A stretch of 64,000 nt of DNA from the NCBI RefSeq assembly GCF_037996645.1, contig NZ_JBBMXV010000001.1, positions 852,268 to 916,267 of the forward strand. The letters are read 5' to 3'. Source of the DNA: Halalkalicoccus tibetensis (GTDB lineage Archaea > Halobacteriota > Halobacteria > Halobacteriales > Halalkalicoccaceae). The notes under the pieces are model-generated. The model searched no databases, was not told the DNA's origin, and saw only the letters and a program-made list of their open reading frames with translations. Of the stretch, positions 24,564 to 32,398 are shown piece after piece (position 1 is the first letter of the stretch; every line of letters starts with the position of its first letter). The position numbers and the translations under genes were made by a program.

Positions 24564-25334
24564 ATGGACACCGACCTCGAGATCCTGCTGACCAACGACG
24601 ACGGGATCGACAGCCCCGGCTTCCGCGCGCTCCACGACGCGCTCTCGGAGGTGGCGAACGTCGTCGCCGTCGCGCCGGCGGACGACCAGAGCGCGGTCGG
24701 CCGGACCATGTCGAACGAGGTGAGCGTCGAGGACCACGAGCTCGGCTTCGCGATCGGGGGCACGCCGGTCGACTGTATCGTCGCGGGCCTCGAGGCGCTG
24801 GGCCCCGCGCCGGACCTCGTGGTCTCGGGCTGTAACACCGGCGCGAACCTCGGGGCCTACGTGCTGGGGCGCTCGGGCACCGTCAGCGCCGCCGTCGAGG
24901 CGGCCTTCTGTGGGGTGCCCGCGATCGCCGTCTCGCTCCACATCCCGGAAGAGGAGTGGCCCCGCGAGCCCGCCGTCGAGGAGTACGCGGAGGCCTGCCG
25001 GGCAACCAGACACCTCGTCGAGCTGGCGCCCGTCCGCGGCGTCTTCGAGCACGCCGACTACCTGAACGTCAACGCGCCGATCGCGGGCGAGGAGCCCGCG
25101 CCGATGCGGGTGACCCGCCCCTCGACGGTCTACGAGATGGCCGCGACACAGGACGGCGACTCGATCACGCTGCGCGACCTCACCTGGGAGACGCTCGGCG
25201 CGGGCGAGGTCGACGACCCCGAGGGGACCGACCGACGGGCGATCGCCGACGGCGAGGTCAGCGTCTCGCCGCTGACCGCCCCCCACACGACCGAGCACCA
25301 CGAGGCGCTCGACCGGCTCGCAGACGAGTACTAG
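24564..25334 (+). CDS. surE: 5'/3'-nucleotidase SurE
   Basis: This 256-residue metal-dependent nucleoside-monophosphate phosphatase shows I-L-L-T-N-D-D-G-I-D-S-P-G near residue 8 (metal Asp pair), A-P-A-D-D-Q-S-A-V-G-R (the conserved Ser), G-T-P-V-D-C, and V-S-G-C-N-T-G-A-N-L-G with the metal Asn. Family length is about 250. It probably salvages nucleotides or protects against odd nucleotides. It is convergent with the J-domain gene; their stop codons overlap by four bases. The TATA-like ACTTTTCG lies about 26-31 bases upstream. Confidence 0.94.
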   Translation: MDTDLEILLTNDDGIDSPGFRALHDALSEVANVVAVAPADDQSAVGRTMSNEVSVEDHELGFAIGGTPVDCIVAGLEALGPAPDLVVSGCNTGANLGAYVLGRSGTVSAAVEAAFCGVPAIAVSLHIPEEEWPREPAVEEYAEACRATRHLVELAPVRGVFEHADYLNVNAPIAGEEPAPMRVTRPSTVYEMAATQDGDSITLRDLTWETLGAGEVDDPEGTDRRAIADGEVSVSPLTAPHTTEHHEALDRLADEY

Positions 25335-25834
25335 AGCGACAGCGCCGAGAGGACGATCGCCAGACAGAACAGCGCGAGGAGGACGAGCCCGGCCCGCACG
25401 AGCACCCGCCGGTAGGTCCCCAGGGCGACGGCGGCGTCGACGGGGCCGCTCGACCGATCCTGCCGCCCTCGGCGTCGGTTTCGGTCCCGCCGGCCCCGGC
25501 TTCGTCCCCGAGCACCCCGGCCGGTTCGGCGGCGCGATCCGGACCCGGATCGCCGGCGCGCATTCGACCGACGCCGGGCGTTTCGGGGGGTGTCGACCGG
25601 CCACTCCTCGCCGTCGAGGTGGCGAAGCGCGTACCGGCGGTGGCCGAGCGCGTCGTAGCGCCTTCGGCTCTCCCTATCGAGCAGCACGTCCCGGGCGGTG
25701 GTGAGCCGGCGGAACTCCCCGGCGTCGCCGCCGGCGTCGGGGTGGTGACGCTTGACCCGCTCGCGGTAGGCACGACGGATCGCCTCGGGGTCGGCGTCCG
25801 GGTCGACGCCGAGAACGTCGTACAGCGTCTCCAT
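25331..25834 (-). CDS. J-domain protein with C-terminal membrane anchor
   Basis: This 167-residue protein has an N-terminal J domain (about 1-65) with the H-P-D motif at residues 31-33 (R-H-H-P-D-A-G-G). The middle is very basic and Arg-rich (about 80-130), and a single hydrophobic helix lies at the C-terminus (V-L-V-R-A-G-L-V-L-L-A-L-F-C-L-A). It would present a DnaK/Hsp70-stimulating domain at the membrane surface. There is no Gly/Phe or zinc region, so it is a class C J protein. The basic stretch may bind RNA or lipids. Convergent with surE; 42 bases from the BCCT gene. Confidence 0.85.
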   Translation of the reverse strand: METLYDVLGVDPDADPEAIRRAYRERVKRHHPDAGGDAGEFRRLTTARDVLLDRESRRRYDALGHRRYALRHLDGEEWPVDTPRNARRRSNARRRSGSGSRRRTGRGARGRSRGRRDRNRRRGRQDRSSGPVDAAVALGTYRRVLVRAGLVLLALFCLAIVLSALSL

Positions 25835-25876
25835 CCGCCGGCCACTACGGAGCGGGGCATCAAAGCCGCTCGGATG

Positions 25877-27460
25877 CTATCCCCCCTCCTCGTCGTCCTT
25901 GCTCGGCCGGCTGATCGCCAGGAACGGCCGCTCGCCCGGTTCCCTGTACTCCTCGCGGTAGTGGCGGCGGGCGGTGACGTAGCTCGTGTAGATCAGCACG
26001 ACGAAGAAGAGCGTGAAGGGAAGCGCCATTACGGGGGAGAACGCCTCCATCGCGCTGAAGGCGGGCAGGTTGAGCGTCATGATCCCCAGCACGGTGAGCA
26101 GGGCCCCCCACCACGCCCGATTCCTGGCGTTGGGGTCCTCCTCGCCGAGGGTGATCGCGCTCAGCATGTAGACCGCCGAATCGAGCGTCGTCAGCACGTA
26201 GCCCGCCATGATCAGTACGATCATCACCCCGAGGAGGTTCCCGAAGGGCGTCAGCGTGATCGCGGTCGCGACCGCCGCGGGGATGTCCTCCTCGACGAAG
26301 GCCTCGCTCACGGGCCCGATGTACTCCGGCGCGAGCACCCAGCCGCCGATGATTCCGTGTTGCATCCAGGTCAGCAGCGTCGGCGCGGCGACCAGCGCGA
26401 GGAACGTCTCACGGATCGTCCGGCCCTTCGAGACGCGGGCGACGAAGCTCCCGACGAACAACCCCCAGGCGGCCCACCAGGCCCACCAGAAGCTCGTCCA
26501 GCTCTGGGGCCACTGTGCGCCCTCCGTGGGAGCGGTGTACAGCGCGAGCCGCGGGAGGTTGTTGAGCCAGATCCCCGTCGCGTCCAGCGTGAGGTTGAGG
26601 ATGAACAGCGTCGGCCCCAGCACGAGCAGCAGGCCCGAGGTGAGCAGCATGAGCACGAAGGTGAACCGCGCGGCGTTGCGGATCCCCGCGTGGAGCCCGA
26701 GCCAGACGTCCGCGAGGAAGACCAGCCCAATGAGCGCGAACAGCCCGTAGGTGATGAGGTTCGTCTCGGCGCCGAAGACGTCGCTCAGGATCGTCGCGAG
26801 CTGCTGGGCGGTGAAGCCGAGCGTGGTCGCGAGCCCGCCGACGATGGCGATCAGCGCGGCCAGGTCGACGAGCCAGAACAGCCAGCCGTACCGTTCCCGG
26901 TCGAGGAGGACCGACATGATCGAGCTGATGCGGTAGTCGTCCCCGTCCGTGTAGGCCATCAGCCCGAAGCCGATCGCGAAGGGGAGATACCACATCGCCA
27001 TCCCCGGGAACGACTCGTGGAGGAACATGAACGCGAGCGCGAGCGACTCGATCGACGCGCCCGGCACCGGCGAGGACGGCGGCGGCTCGGTGACGATCGA
27101 GATGGGCTCGCCGACCCCCCAGACGATGATCGAGCTCCCGAACCCGACGGTGAACACCATCGCGATCCAGGAGAACGTGTCGAACTCCGGTTCGACGTCC
27201 TCGCCGCCGATCCGGATCCGGCCGTATCTGGAGAACGCCATGAAGAACGTGAAAACCACCAGCACGGCGCCCAGGAGCATGAACCACCAGCCGAAGTTGA
27301 ACAGCACCCAGTCGAAGGCGGTGTTGAGCGTGGTCTCAAGGAGTGAGGGGTAGAGAAGCCCCACGACGATGAGCGCCGCGAGCGCGGTGATCGTCCCGAA
27401 GAAAAAGCCCTTCGTCTCCCGGTCGGTCCCCTCGAGCCCGAACGGCTCCCATCGATCCAT
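25877..27460 (-). CDS. BCCT-family transporter (betaine/choline/carnitine type)
   Basis: This 527-residue protein has about twelve hydrophobic helices. The conserved tryptophan-rich box is clear: W-T-S-F-W-W-A-W-W-A-A-W, followed by G-L-F-V-G-S-F-V-A-R-V-S-K-G-R-T-I-R-E. The glycine stretch before V-W-G-V-G-E-P reads V-G-F-G-S-S-I-I rather than the betaine-transporter form G-M-G-I-G, so ion coupling may differ. It most likely takes up a compatible solute such as glycine betaine. The last residues are charged. No regulatory partner is adjacent. Confidence 0.92.
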   Translation of the reverse strand: MDRWEPFGLEGTDRETKGFFFGTITALAALIVVGLLYPSLLETTLNTAFDWVLFNFGWWFMLLGAVLVVFTFFMAFSRYGRIRIGGEDVEPEFDTFSWIAMVFTVGFGSSIIVWGVGEPISIVTEPPPSSPVPGASIESLALAFMFLHESFPGMAMWYLPFAIGFGLMAYTDGDDYRISSIMSVLLDRERYGWLFWLVDLAALIAIVGGLATTLGFTAQQLATILSDVFGAETNLITYGLFALIGLVFLADVWLGLHAGIRNAARFTFVLMLLTSGLLLVLGPTLFILNLTLDATGIWLNNLPRLALYTAPTEGAQWPQSWTSFWWAWWAAWGLFVGSFVARVSKGRTIRETFLALVAAPTLLTWMQHGIIGGWVLAPEYIGPVSEAFVEEDIPAAVATAITLTPFGNLLGVMIVLIMAGYVLTTLDSAVYMLSAITLGEEDPNARNRAWWGALLTVLGIMTLNLPAFSAMEAFSPVMALPFTLFFVVLIYTSYVTARRHYREEYREPGERPFLAISRPSKDDEEGG

Positions 27461-27700
27461 CTCAGGCGTCCCCGATGCCTACCCGCGTTCGATCGCTCCC
27501 CCCGCCCCAGAACCGGCGGCAGGTCCTCGCCCACTGTCTGATCGTAGCGTCCGCTCGTCGTGCGTTGAATCCCATATGAACCACTGTACTCCCAAATTCC
27601 GGTTCGGCCGTTTGAACGTGTCGGTCCCGGCCGATAGGCATTCGACGAGCGCCGGACGTCGAACGTCCGGATCCGTTATTGACCGGGATCCCGCCGGCCG

Positions 27701-28978
27701 CTACGTCCAGAACTCCGGCACCGTCGCGTCGATCTGGTGGGCTCCCTGGTTGCTGTCGGAGACCAGCGTTCGCCGGTCGCCGTCCATCGAGAGCGGCCCC
27801 ATGACGTTCGTGAGCAGGATCTCCCTCGTCTGCGTTCGGTGGAGCTCGTACCACTCGTCGCCGTCGACGCTCGCCAGGAGAACCGAGTCCTCGGCGGTGT
27901 CGTGCATCGTGGAGTAGCCGAAGGGCATCAGACAGAGCTCCCGGCCGTCGTCCTCGCGGACGTGCCACCGACGGCGTGCGTACAGCTCCATCACGTCGTC
28001 GTCGGGGTCGGTATCGATCTGGACGTGGACGCGAACGAAGTCGTCCGCCCCCTCGGGTTCGTCGTCCGGGCCGTCGCGCTCCCAGCGCATGATCCCTTCG
28101 GGGACGCCGTCGGTACCGAGGACGACGCAGTCCTCGAAGGCGGCGACCTGCGTGACCATCGTGATGGCGCCCCGGTCGTCGATCTCGCTCCAGGAGTCGC
28201 CCAGATCGTCGCTCCAGTAGAGCTGGGAGTTGCCGTGATCGCCCACCGCGACCCAGATCCGCTCGGCATGCGGATCGTACTCAACGTCGTGGATGTGGTG
28301 GTTCGCCGCGTCAGTGGTGACCAGTTCGGGTTCGAGGATCAGGTCGAAGGACTCGCCGCCGTCGGTCGAGAGGATCACCTCGTTCGCGTGTCTGTTCGCC
28401 TCGTAATCCGACATCCCGTAGCACGAGATGACGACGACGTCCTCGTGGACGGCGTGGCCGAACTCGTTCGACATGCGTCCGTAGTCGAACTGATAGAGCG
28501 TCTCGGAGCCCTCGAGATCCTCGTCGAGGAGGTGGACCGTCCCGCCGGTCTCACCCCGCCCGCCGGTCGACGCGATGATCCGCCCGCTGTCCGGGACGAC
28601 CACCATCTGGACGTACTCCTCGGTCGTCCCCTCCTCCTCGAAGGAGTACAGCGTCTCGGTCGTCTCCCACCAGTCGTCGCTGACCACCACGCGGGGACCG
28701 CTGCGCCCGTAGACGCGCCCGTCCTTGTCGATCCAGACGGGCCGTCCCACCGAGCGCTCGTCGTGGACGTCCAGATCGTAATGGGTGTACGGGCGGCCGT
28801 CGCCGCCTTCCGGCTCCGGCCCCTCCTCGGGAACTTCGCTCGCCGACTCCTCGGCGGCGGGCTCGTCGTCCCCGGTGTCCGTCCTCTCTTCGGCCTCGTC
28901 GTCGGCCGTACAGCCCGCGAGCGCGACGCCCGTTCCCGCCGTCGCCGCCGCCAGTCCGATGAACTTCCGTCTATCCAT
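27701..28978 (-). CDS. Tat lipoprotein with sialidase-like propeller
   Basis: This 425-residue protein begins M-D-R-R-K-F-I-G-L-A-A-A-T-A with lipobox L-A-G-C (Cys23), so it is Tat-exported and lipid-anchored. An acidic linker (about 25-65) follows. The rest is beta-rich with Asp-box-like repeats: S-D-D-W-W-E-T-T-E-T-L-Y, S-T-D-G-G-E-S-F-D, S-D-D-L-G-D-S-W-S, V-D-G-D-E-W. Such repeats mark BNR/sialidase-fold propellers and sugar- or photosystem-assembly-type proteins. No catalytic residues for a glycosidase are evident. A TATA element is visible in the AT-rich leader around 28993-29005. Function unknown. Confidence 0.8.
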   Translation of the reverse strand: MDRRKFIGLAAATAGTGVALAGCTADDEAEERTDTGDDEPAAEESASEVPEEGPEPEGGDGRPYTHYDLDVHDERSVGRPVWIDKDGRVYGRSGPRVVVSDDWWETTETLYSFEEEGTTEEYVQMVVVPDSGRIIASTGGRGETGGTVHLLDEDLEGSETLYQFDYGRMSNEFGHAVHEDVVVISCYGMSDYEANRHANEVILSTDGGESFDLILEPELVTTDAANHHIHDVEYDPHAERIWVAVGDHGNSQLYWSDDLGDSWSEIDDRGAITMVTQVAAFEDCVVLGTDGVPEGIMRWERDGPDDEPEGADDFVRVHVQIDTDPDDDVMELYARRRWHVREDDGRELCLMPFGYSTMHDTAEDSVLLASVDGDEWYELHRTQTREILLTNVMGPLSMDGDRRTLVSDSNQGAHQIDATVPEFWT

Positions 28979-29052
28979 AAACTATATTATGTATTTATTA
29001 ACTGATAACTCTACTGACCGTTCGGTCGAACGAAGGTGGCTCGGCCGGGGGT

Positions 29053-29358
29053 TCAGCGCCGCTCGCGCTGCTCTACTTTGTTCAGCTCGATCAGCAGCCG
29101 GAAGATCGCCTTCACGAGGTTCGAGTCCACCTCGAACTGTTCGGCGTTCTCGCCCGCGCGGTCCATCACGCGCTGCTCCTGGCCCTCGTCGGTCGTCGGC
29201 AGGTCCCGCTCCGATTTCACCTCGGCGATGGTGTCGGCGACGTAGGTGCGTCGCGCGATCAGTTCGACGAGGTCGCGGTCGATCTCCTCGATCTCCTCGC
29301 GCAGTTCGTCCAGGTTCATTCCGTCCGCGCTCCCTCGGTCCGGGTCGTTGTCAGCCAT
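29053..29358 (-). CDS. Chorismate mutase
   Basis: This ~101-residue AroQ-class chorismate mutase matches the three-helix family: L-R-E-E-I-E-E-I-D-R-D-L-V-E-L-I-A-R-R, the Lys/Arg region A-E-V-K-S-E-R-D-L-P, and F-R-L-L-I-E-L-N-K. It converts chorismate to prephenate. Two starts are possible: 29358 (M-A-D-N-D, overlapping the shikimate kinase by 43 bases) or 29319 (M-N-L-D-E-L, giving an ATGA overlap). I list the longer form because haloarchaeal homologues carry a short acidic N-terminal tail. It is co-transcribed with the upstream kinase. Confidence 0.9.
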   Translation of the reverse strand: MADNDPDRGSADGMNLDELREEIEEIDRDLVELIARRTYVADTIAEVKSERDLPTTDEGQEQRVMDRAGENAEQFEVDSNLVKAIFRLLIELNKVEQRERR

Positions 29359-30176
29359 GTGGTTCCATCCCGTGTCTCCCACTCATCCCGGAGGTCCGCT
29401 AAAACGTGTCGGTCCCCGACCGCGACGTAGCTCGGGCCGGTGCCCGACAGCGAGACGCCCGCGACGTCGGGGAGTGCCTCCAGCATCGGCTCGGTCGGGA
29501 AGCCGAGCGCCCCGCAGAACGCGAAGCCGTTGATCGACATCGCCCGCCCGTATCGCCCCTCCAGCGCGAGCTCGCAGACGACGTCGGCGATCGGGGCGAT
29601 CCTCCGACAGCTCTCGACGTCGGCGTCGGCGCTGAACGCCTGCTCGGGGGGCGTCCATACCAGCGCGTCCCACTCGACGGCCTCGTTCGCGAGCAGCTCG
29701 TCCCCCGAGTTGTCCGTCACGGTGACGCCCCCGAGCATCGAGGCGGAGGCGTCGTCGAACGCTCCTGTTACTGTGACGCCGACCTCGCGGGCCGCCCGCA
29801 CCCCGAGCCGACAGGCCTCGAGCGGGTCGGGCTCGATCCCGAGCGCGTCGCAGGTCGCGAGCACCGTCGCGTTCGCGGCGGCGCTCGAGCTCTTCAGCCC
29901 CGCCGCGAGCGGCACCTCGCTCTCGGTTCGCACCGTGCCGCCGGCCTCAGCCACTCCAGCCTCGTCGCCGTACTCCTCGCGGGCGAGCTCGACGCAGCGC
30001 TCGATCAGCGCGGTGTCGGCGTCGGGCGCCCCGTCGATCTCGCCGCGCACCTCGTTCGTGTCGTCGAGCTCGACGCTCGCGGTGGTCTCGAGGTCGATCG
30101 CGAACGCGGCGCCCCGCTCGTTCGCCAGCGCGTTGAGGATCGTTCCCGCCGCGGGGGCGTGTGCCCGGCCGTTCAT
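29316..30176 (-). CDS. aroK: Archaeal shikimate kinase (GHMP type)
   Basis: This 286-residue GHMP-superfamily kinase has the ATP-binding motif P-L-A-A-G-L-K-S-S-S-A-A-A-N-A near residues 88-102, G-A-F-D-D-A-S-A-S near 138, and the C-terminal L-S-G-T-G-P-S-Y-V-A motif. This is the archaeal replacement for bacterial AroK and phosphorylates shikimate. It starts M-N-G-R-A-H-A-P-A-A-G-T-I-L. With the downstream chorismate mutase it forms a two-gene aromatic operon, separate from aroA-aroC at 16-18 kb and tyrA at 22 kb. Confidence 0.93.
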   Translation of the reverse strand: MNGRAHAPAAGTILNALANERGAAFAIDLETTASVELDDTNEVRGEIDGAPDADTALIERCVELAREEYGDEAGVAEAGGTVRTESEVPLAAGLKSSSAAANATVLATCDALGIEPDPLEACRLGVRAAREVGVTVTGAFDDASASMLGGVTVTDNSGDELLANEAVEWDALVWTPPEQAFSADADVESCRRIAPIADVVCELALEGRYGRAMSINGFAFCGALGFPTEPMLEALPDVAGVSLSGTGPSYVAVGDRHVLADLRDEWETRDGTTWLTTTRTEGARTE

Positions 30177-30249
30177 ACCCGGTCCACTCGGGGTCCGTAC
30201 TTACGGGCTTCGAACGCGGCGCTTTTCCGCCGGGGCACGTAGTACGGAT

Positions 30250-30678
30250 ATGAGCCAGCGAAGCAACGTCTCGCCCTCGACGCTGGGGATCGAGCTCGCC
30301 GAAAGCGGCATCGCCGTCGAGTATCTCGACGGCCGGGAGGTGTTCTACCACGGCGTTCCGGAGGCGGTCTCGGGCACCCTCAGAACCCCGCCCGGAAAGG
30401 AGGTCCACGTCCTCGTCACCGACCCGACCGAGACCGAGGGCGTGATGCTGTACGTCAACGACCGCAAGACCCACGACGAGGTGCTCGAGTCGACCGGCGT
30501 CGGGCGCGTGTTCGTCGACCCCGACGAGGAGGAGGAGGTCTTCCCCGGCGTCGAGGTCCGCACGGAGGGCCATCGGGTGCTCGTCGACGCCGACCCCGAG
30601 GTCGCCCGCGGGCGGGTGTTCGTCTTCGCCGAGGACGACATGAGCGAGCACTCCTACGAGATGGTCAACGAGGAGTGA
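30250..30678 (+). CDS. Conserved haloarchaeal protein (DUF5796-like)
   Basis: This 142-residue acidic protein starts M-S-Q-R-S-N-V-S-P-S-T-L-G-I-E-L and contains I-A-V-E-Y-L-D-G-R-E-V-F-Y-H-G-V-P, V-H-V-L-V-T-D-P-T-E and R-G-R-V-F-V-F-A-E-D-D. From memory this is the haloarchaeal DUF5796 family. The beta-rich pattern suggests a small barrel. No function is known. The ATG at 30250 is preferred to the long open frame upstream, which is antisense to aroK. It ends five bases before the convergent zinc-finger gene. Confidence 0.8.
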   Translation: MSQRSNVSPSTLGIELAESGIAVEYLDGREVFYHGVPEAVSGTLRTPPGKEVHVLVTDPTETEGVMLYVNDRKTHDEVLESTGVGRVFVDPDEEEEVFPGVEVRTEGHRVLVDADPEVARGRVFVFAEDDMSEHSYEMVNEE

Positions 30679-30682
30679 CGCG

Positions 30683-30817
30683 TCACTGGATATACGAGGG
30701 GTCCTCGGCGTCGCAGTTGGTCTCGTGCTGGCGGGCGTCCTCCTGCTCGTCGAACATGAGTCCACAGCCCTCGCACTCGTACCACGTCCCGTCGTCACGT
30801 TCGGTCCGTACTACCAT
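30683..30817 (-). CDS. 44-residue zinc-finger protein (DUF7128-like)
   Basis: This frame encodes 44 residues beginning M-V-V-R-T-E-R-D and carrying one C2HC-type finger: C16-x-x-C19, then His31 and Cys35 (C-E-G-C-G-L-M-F, later R-Q-H-E-T-N-C). The tail is D-A-E-D-P-S-Y-I-Q. The sequence strongly recalls a widespread haloarchaeal microprotein family (DUF7128). It lies directly convergent with the DUF5796-like gene. Function unknown, probably nucleic-acid or protein binding. Confidence 0.85.
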   Translation of the reverse strand: MVVRTERDDGTWYECEGCGLMFDEQEDARQHETNCDAEDPSYIQ

Positions 30818-30956
30818 AGTACACAGTGCGACGGCGCCGACCAAATGCGTTGCGTCGGATCGGGGCTATTGCCGACCATAACTGTTAGTTCACGCCCCTC
30901 AAGAACTCTCCGGGACAGTACTATGGGCCTCGGCGTGGTCCCCCGATCGAGGAACC

Positions 30957-32342
30957 ATGACCGACACGGAACTCGCGAGCCACGAGTGGTGGGAGTCGTA
31001 CCGGGAGGTCGTCAACGGCGATCCCGAGCTGGGGGTCAGGGGACACGACGCCTTCGACGAGAACTTCTACGTCGAGATCGGCGACGAGCGGACGCTGATC
31101 CGGATGAACGAGGGGGAGATCGAGGACGTCGTCCCGAACCCGACGCTGAACCACCGGTGGTCGTTCGGCGTCGAGGGCTCCCGAGAGGCCTGGGAGGAGT
31201 TCGTCAGCGAGAAGCCGCCGGCGTTCAACCACGAGATCATCGCCTCCCACTACCGCAGCGCGGTCGCCGGCGACGAGGGCCACCTCCAGCTCACCGGCGA
31301 CAACAAGAAGGTCTTCCAGAACCTGCGGGCCTTCCAGCGCACGCTCGAGCTGATGCGGGTCGCCCACAACGGGGGCAGCGTCTCCACGAGGGGCGCGTTC
31401 GAGGCCGGCGACGGGATCGAGCCGATCGCCGGCAACTACGTCCACATCGATGTCGACGGCACCGACCACCGGGTCTACTACGAGGAGAACGGCCCCGAGG
31501 ACGGGATCCCGCTGCTCTGTCAGCACACCGCCGGCTGTAACAACGGGGAGTGGCGCCACCTGCTCTCAGACGAGTCGATCACCGACGACTTTCGCGTGAT
31601 CGCCTACGACCTGCCCTACCACGGGAAGTCCGTCCCGCCGACCTCCGAGCCGTGGTGGGAGGAGGACTACACCCTGACGGCCGAGGAGTTCGCCGAGACC
31701 ATCGTCGCCATCGCGGACGCCCTGGAGATCGAGGACCCGATCTACATGGGATCGAGCATGGGCGGGAACGTCACCCTCGAGCTCGCCGACTGGTATCCCG
31801 AGCGGTTCCGCGCGCTGATCGGCCTCGAATGCGGGGCACACAGCCCGGGATTCTACATCGACTGGCTCGATCACCCGCATATCAACACGACGGAGGTCAA
31901 CGCCTACGCCTGCTGGGGGCTGATGGCCCCCCAGAGCCCCGAGCAGGCTCGCAGGGAAACGATGTACCACTACGAGCAGGGCGCGACGGGCGTGTTCAAG
32001 GGCGACCTCTACTACTACTCGGTCGACCACGACTACCGCGGGAAGCTCGACCGGGTGAACGCCGAGGAGTGTCCCCTCTATATCGTCAACGGCGAGTACG
32101 ACTACCTCACGACGCCCGAGGACGGCCGCGAGACCGCCGAGGGGATCGGCGAGGGGGCGACCGCCGTCGAGATGGGGAAGATCGGCCACTTCCCGATGAG
32201 CGAGCACCCAGAGCTGTTCAACGCCTATCTCGGGGAGCTCCTCGCGGACGTCACCGGCGAGCGCGAGGGGGAGTTGCCGGACGTGCTCTCGCCCGCGGAC
32301 GTCGGGGTCGAGCTCGGCCCGTCGGCCCCGGACGCGAGCTAG
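30957..32342 (+). CDS. Alpha/beta hydrolase with SCP2-like N-terminal domain
   Basis: This 461-residue two-domain protein has residues ~25-140 resembling an SCP2/sterol-carrier-like ligand-binding fold ([14 protein letters not shown], then [15 protein letters not shown]). Residues ~160-440 are an alpha/beta hydrolase with nucleophile Ser267 in G-S-S-M-G-G, a likely acid Asp in V-N-G-E-Y-D-Y-L, and His in [11 protein letters not shown]. The H-T-A-G-C-N oxyanion region is seen near residue 190. The pairing suggests hydrolysis of a hydrophobic ester or amide delivered by the carrier domain. The substrate is unknown. No operon partner. Confidence 0.85.
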   Translation: MTDTELASHEWWESYREVVNGDPELGVRGHDAFDENFYVEIGDERTLIRMNEGEIEDVVPNPTLNHRWSFGVEGSREAWEEFVSEKPPAFNHEIIASHYRSAVAGDEGHLQLTGDNKKVFQNLRAFQRTLELMRVAHNGGSVSTRGAFEAGDGIEPIAGNYVHIDVDGTDHRVYYEENGPEDGIPLLCQHTAGCNNGEWRHLLSDESITDDFRVIAYDLPYHGKSVPPTSEPWWEEDYTLTAEEFAETIVAIADALEIEDPIYMGSSMGGNVTLELADWYPERFRALIGLECGAHSPGFYIDWLDHPHINTTEVNAYACWGLMAPQSPEQARRETMYHYEQGATGVFKGDLYYYSVDHDYRGKLDRVNAEECPLYIVNGEYDYLTTPEDGRETAEGIGEGATAVEMGKIGHFPMSEHPELFNAYLGELLADVTGEREGELPDVLSPADVGVELGPSAPDAS

Positions 32343-32398
32343 ACCGCCCGAGTGCGGGAGCCCGAACGGTAAAGGCGGCCCGACCCCCACGGGACGAC

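Noticed and set aside
24956-27346. 796-codon plus-strand frame through surE, J-domain and BCCT genes
   Set aside because: It overlaps three recognised genes on both strands and is a low-complexity Arg/Glu/Pro translation.
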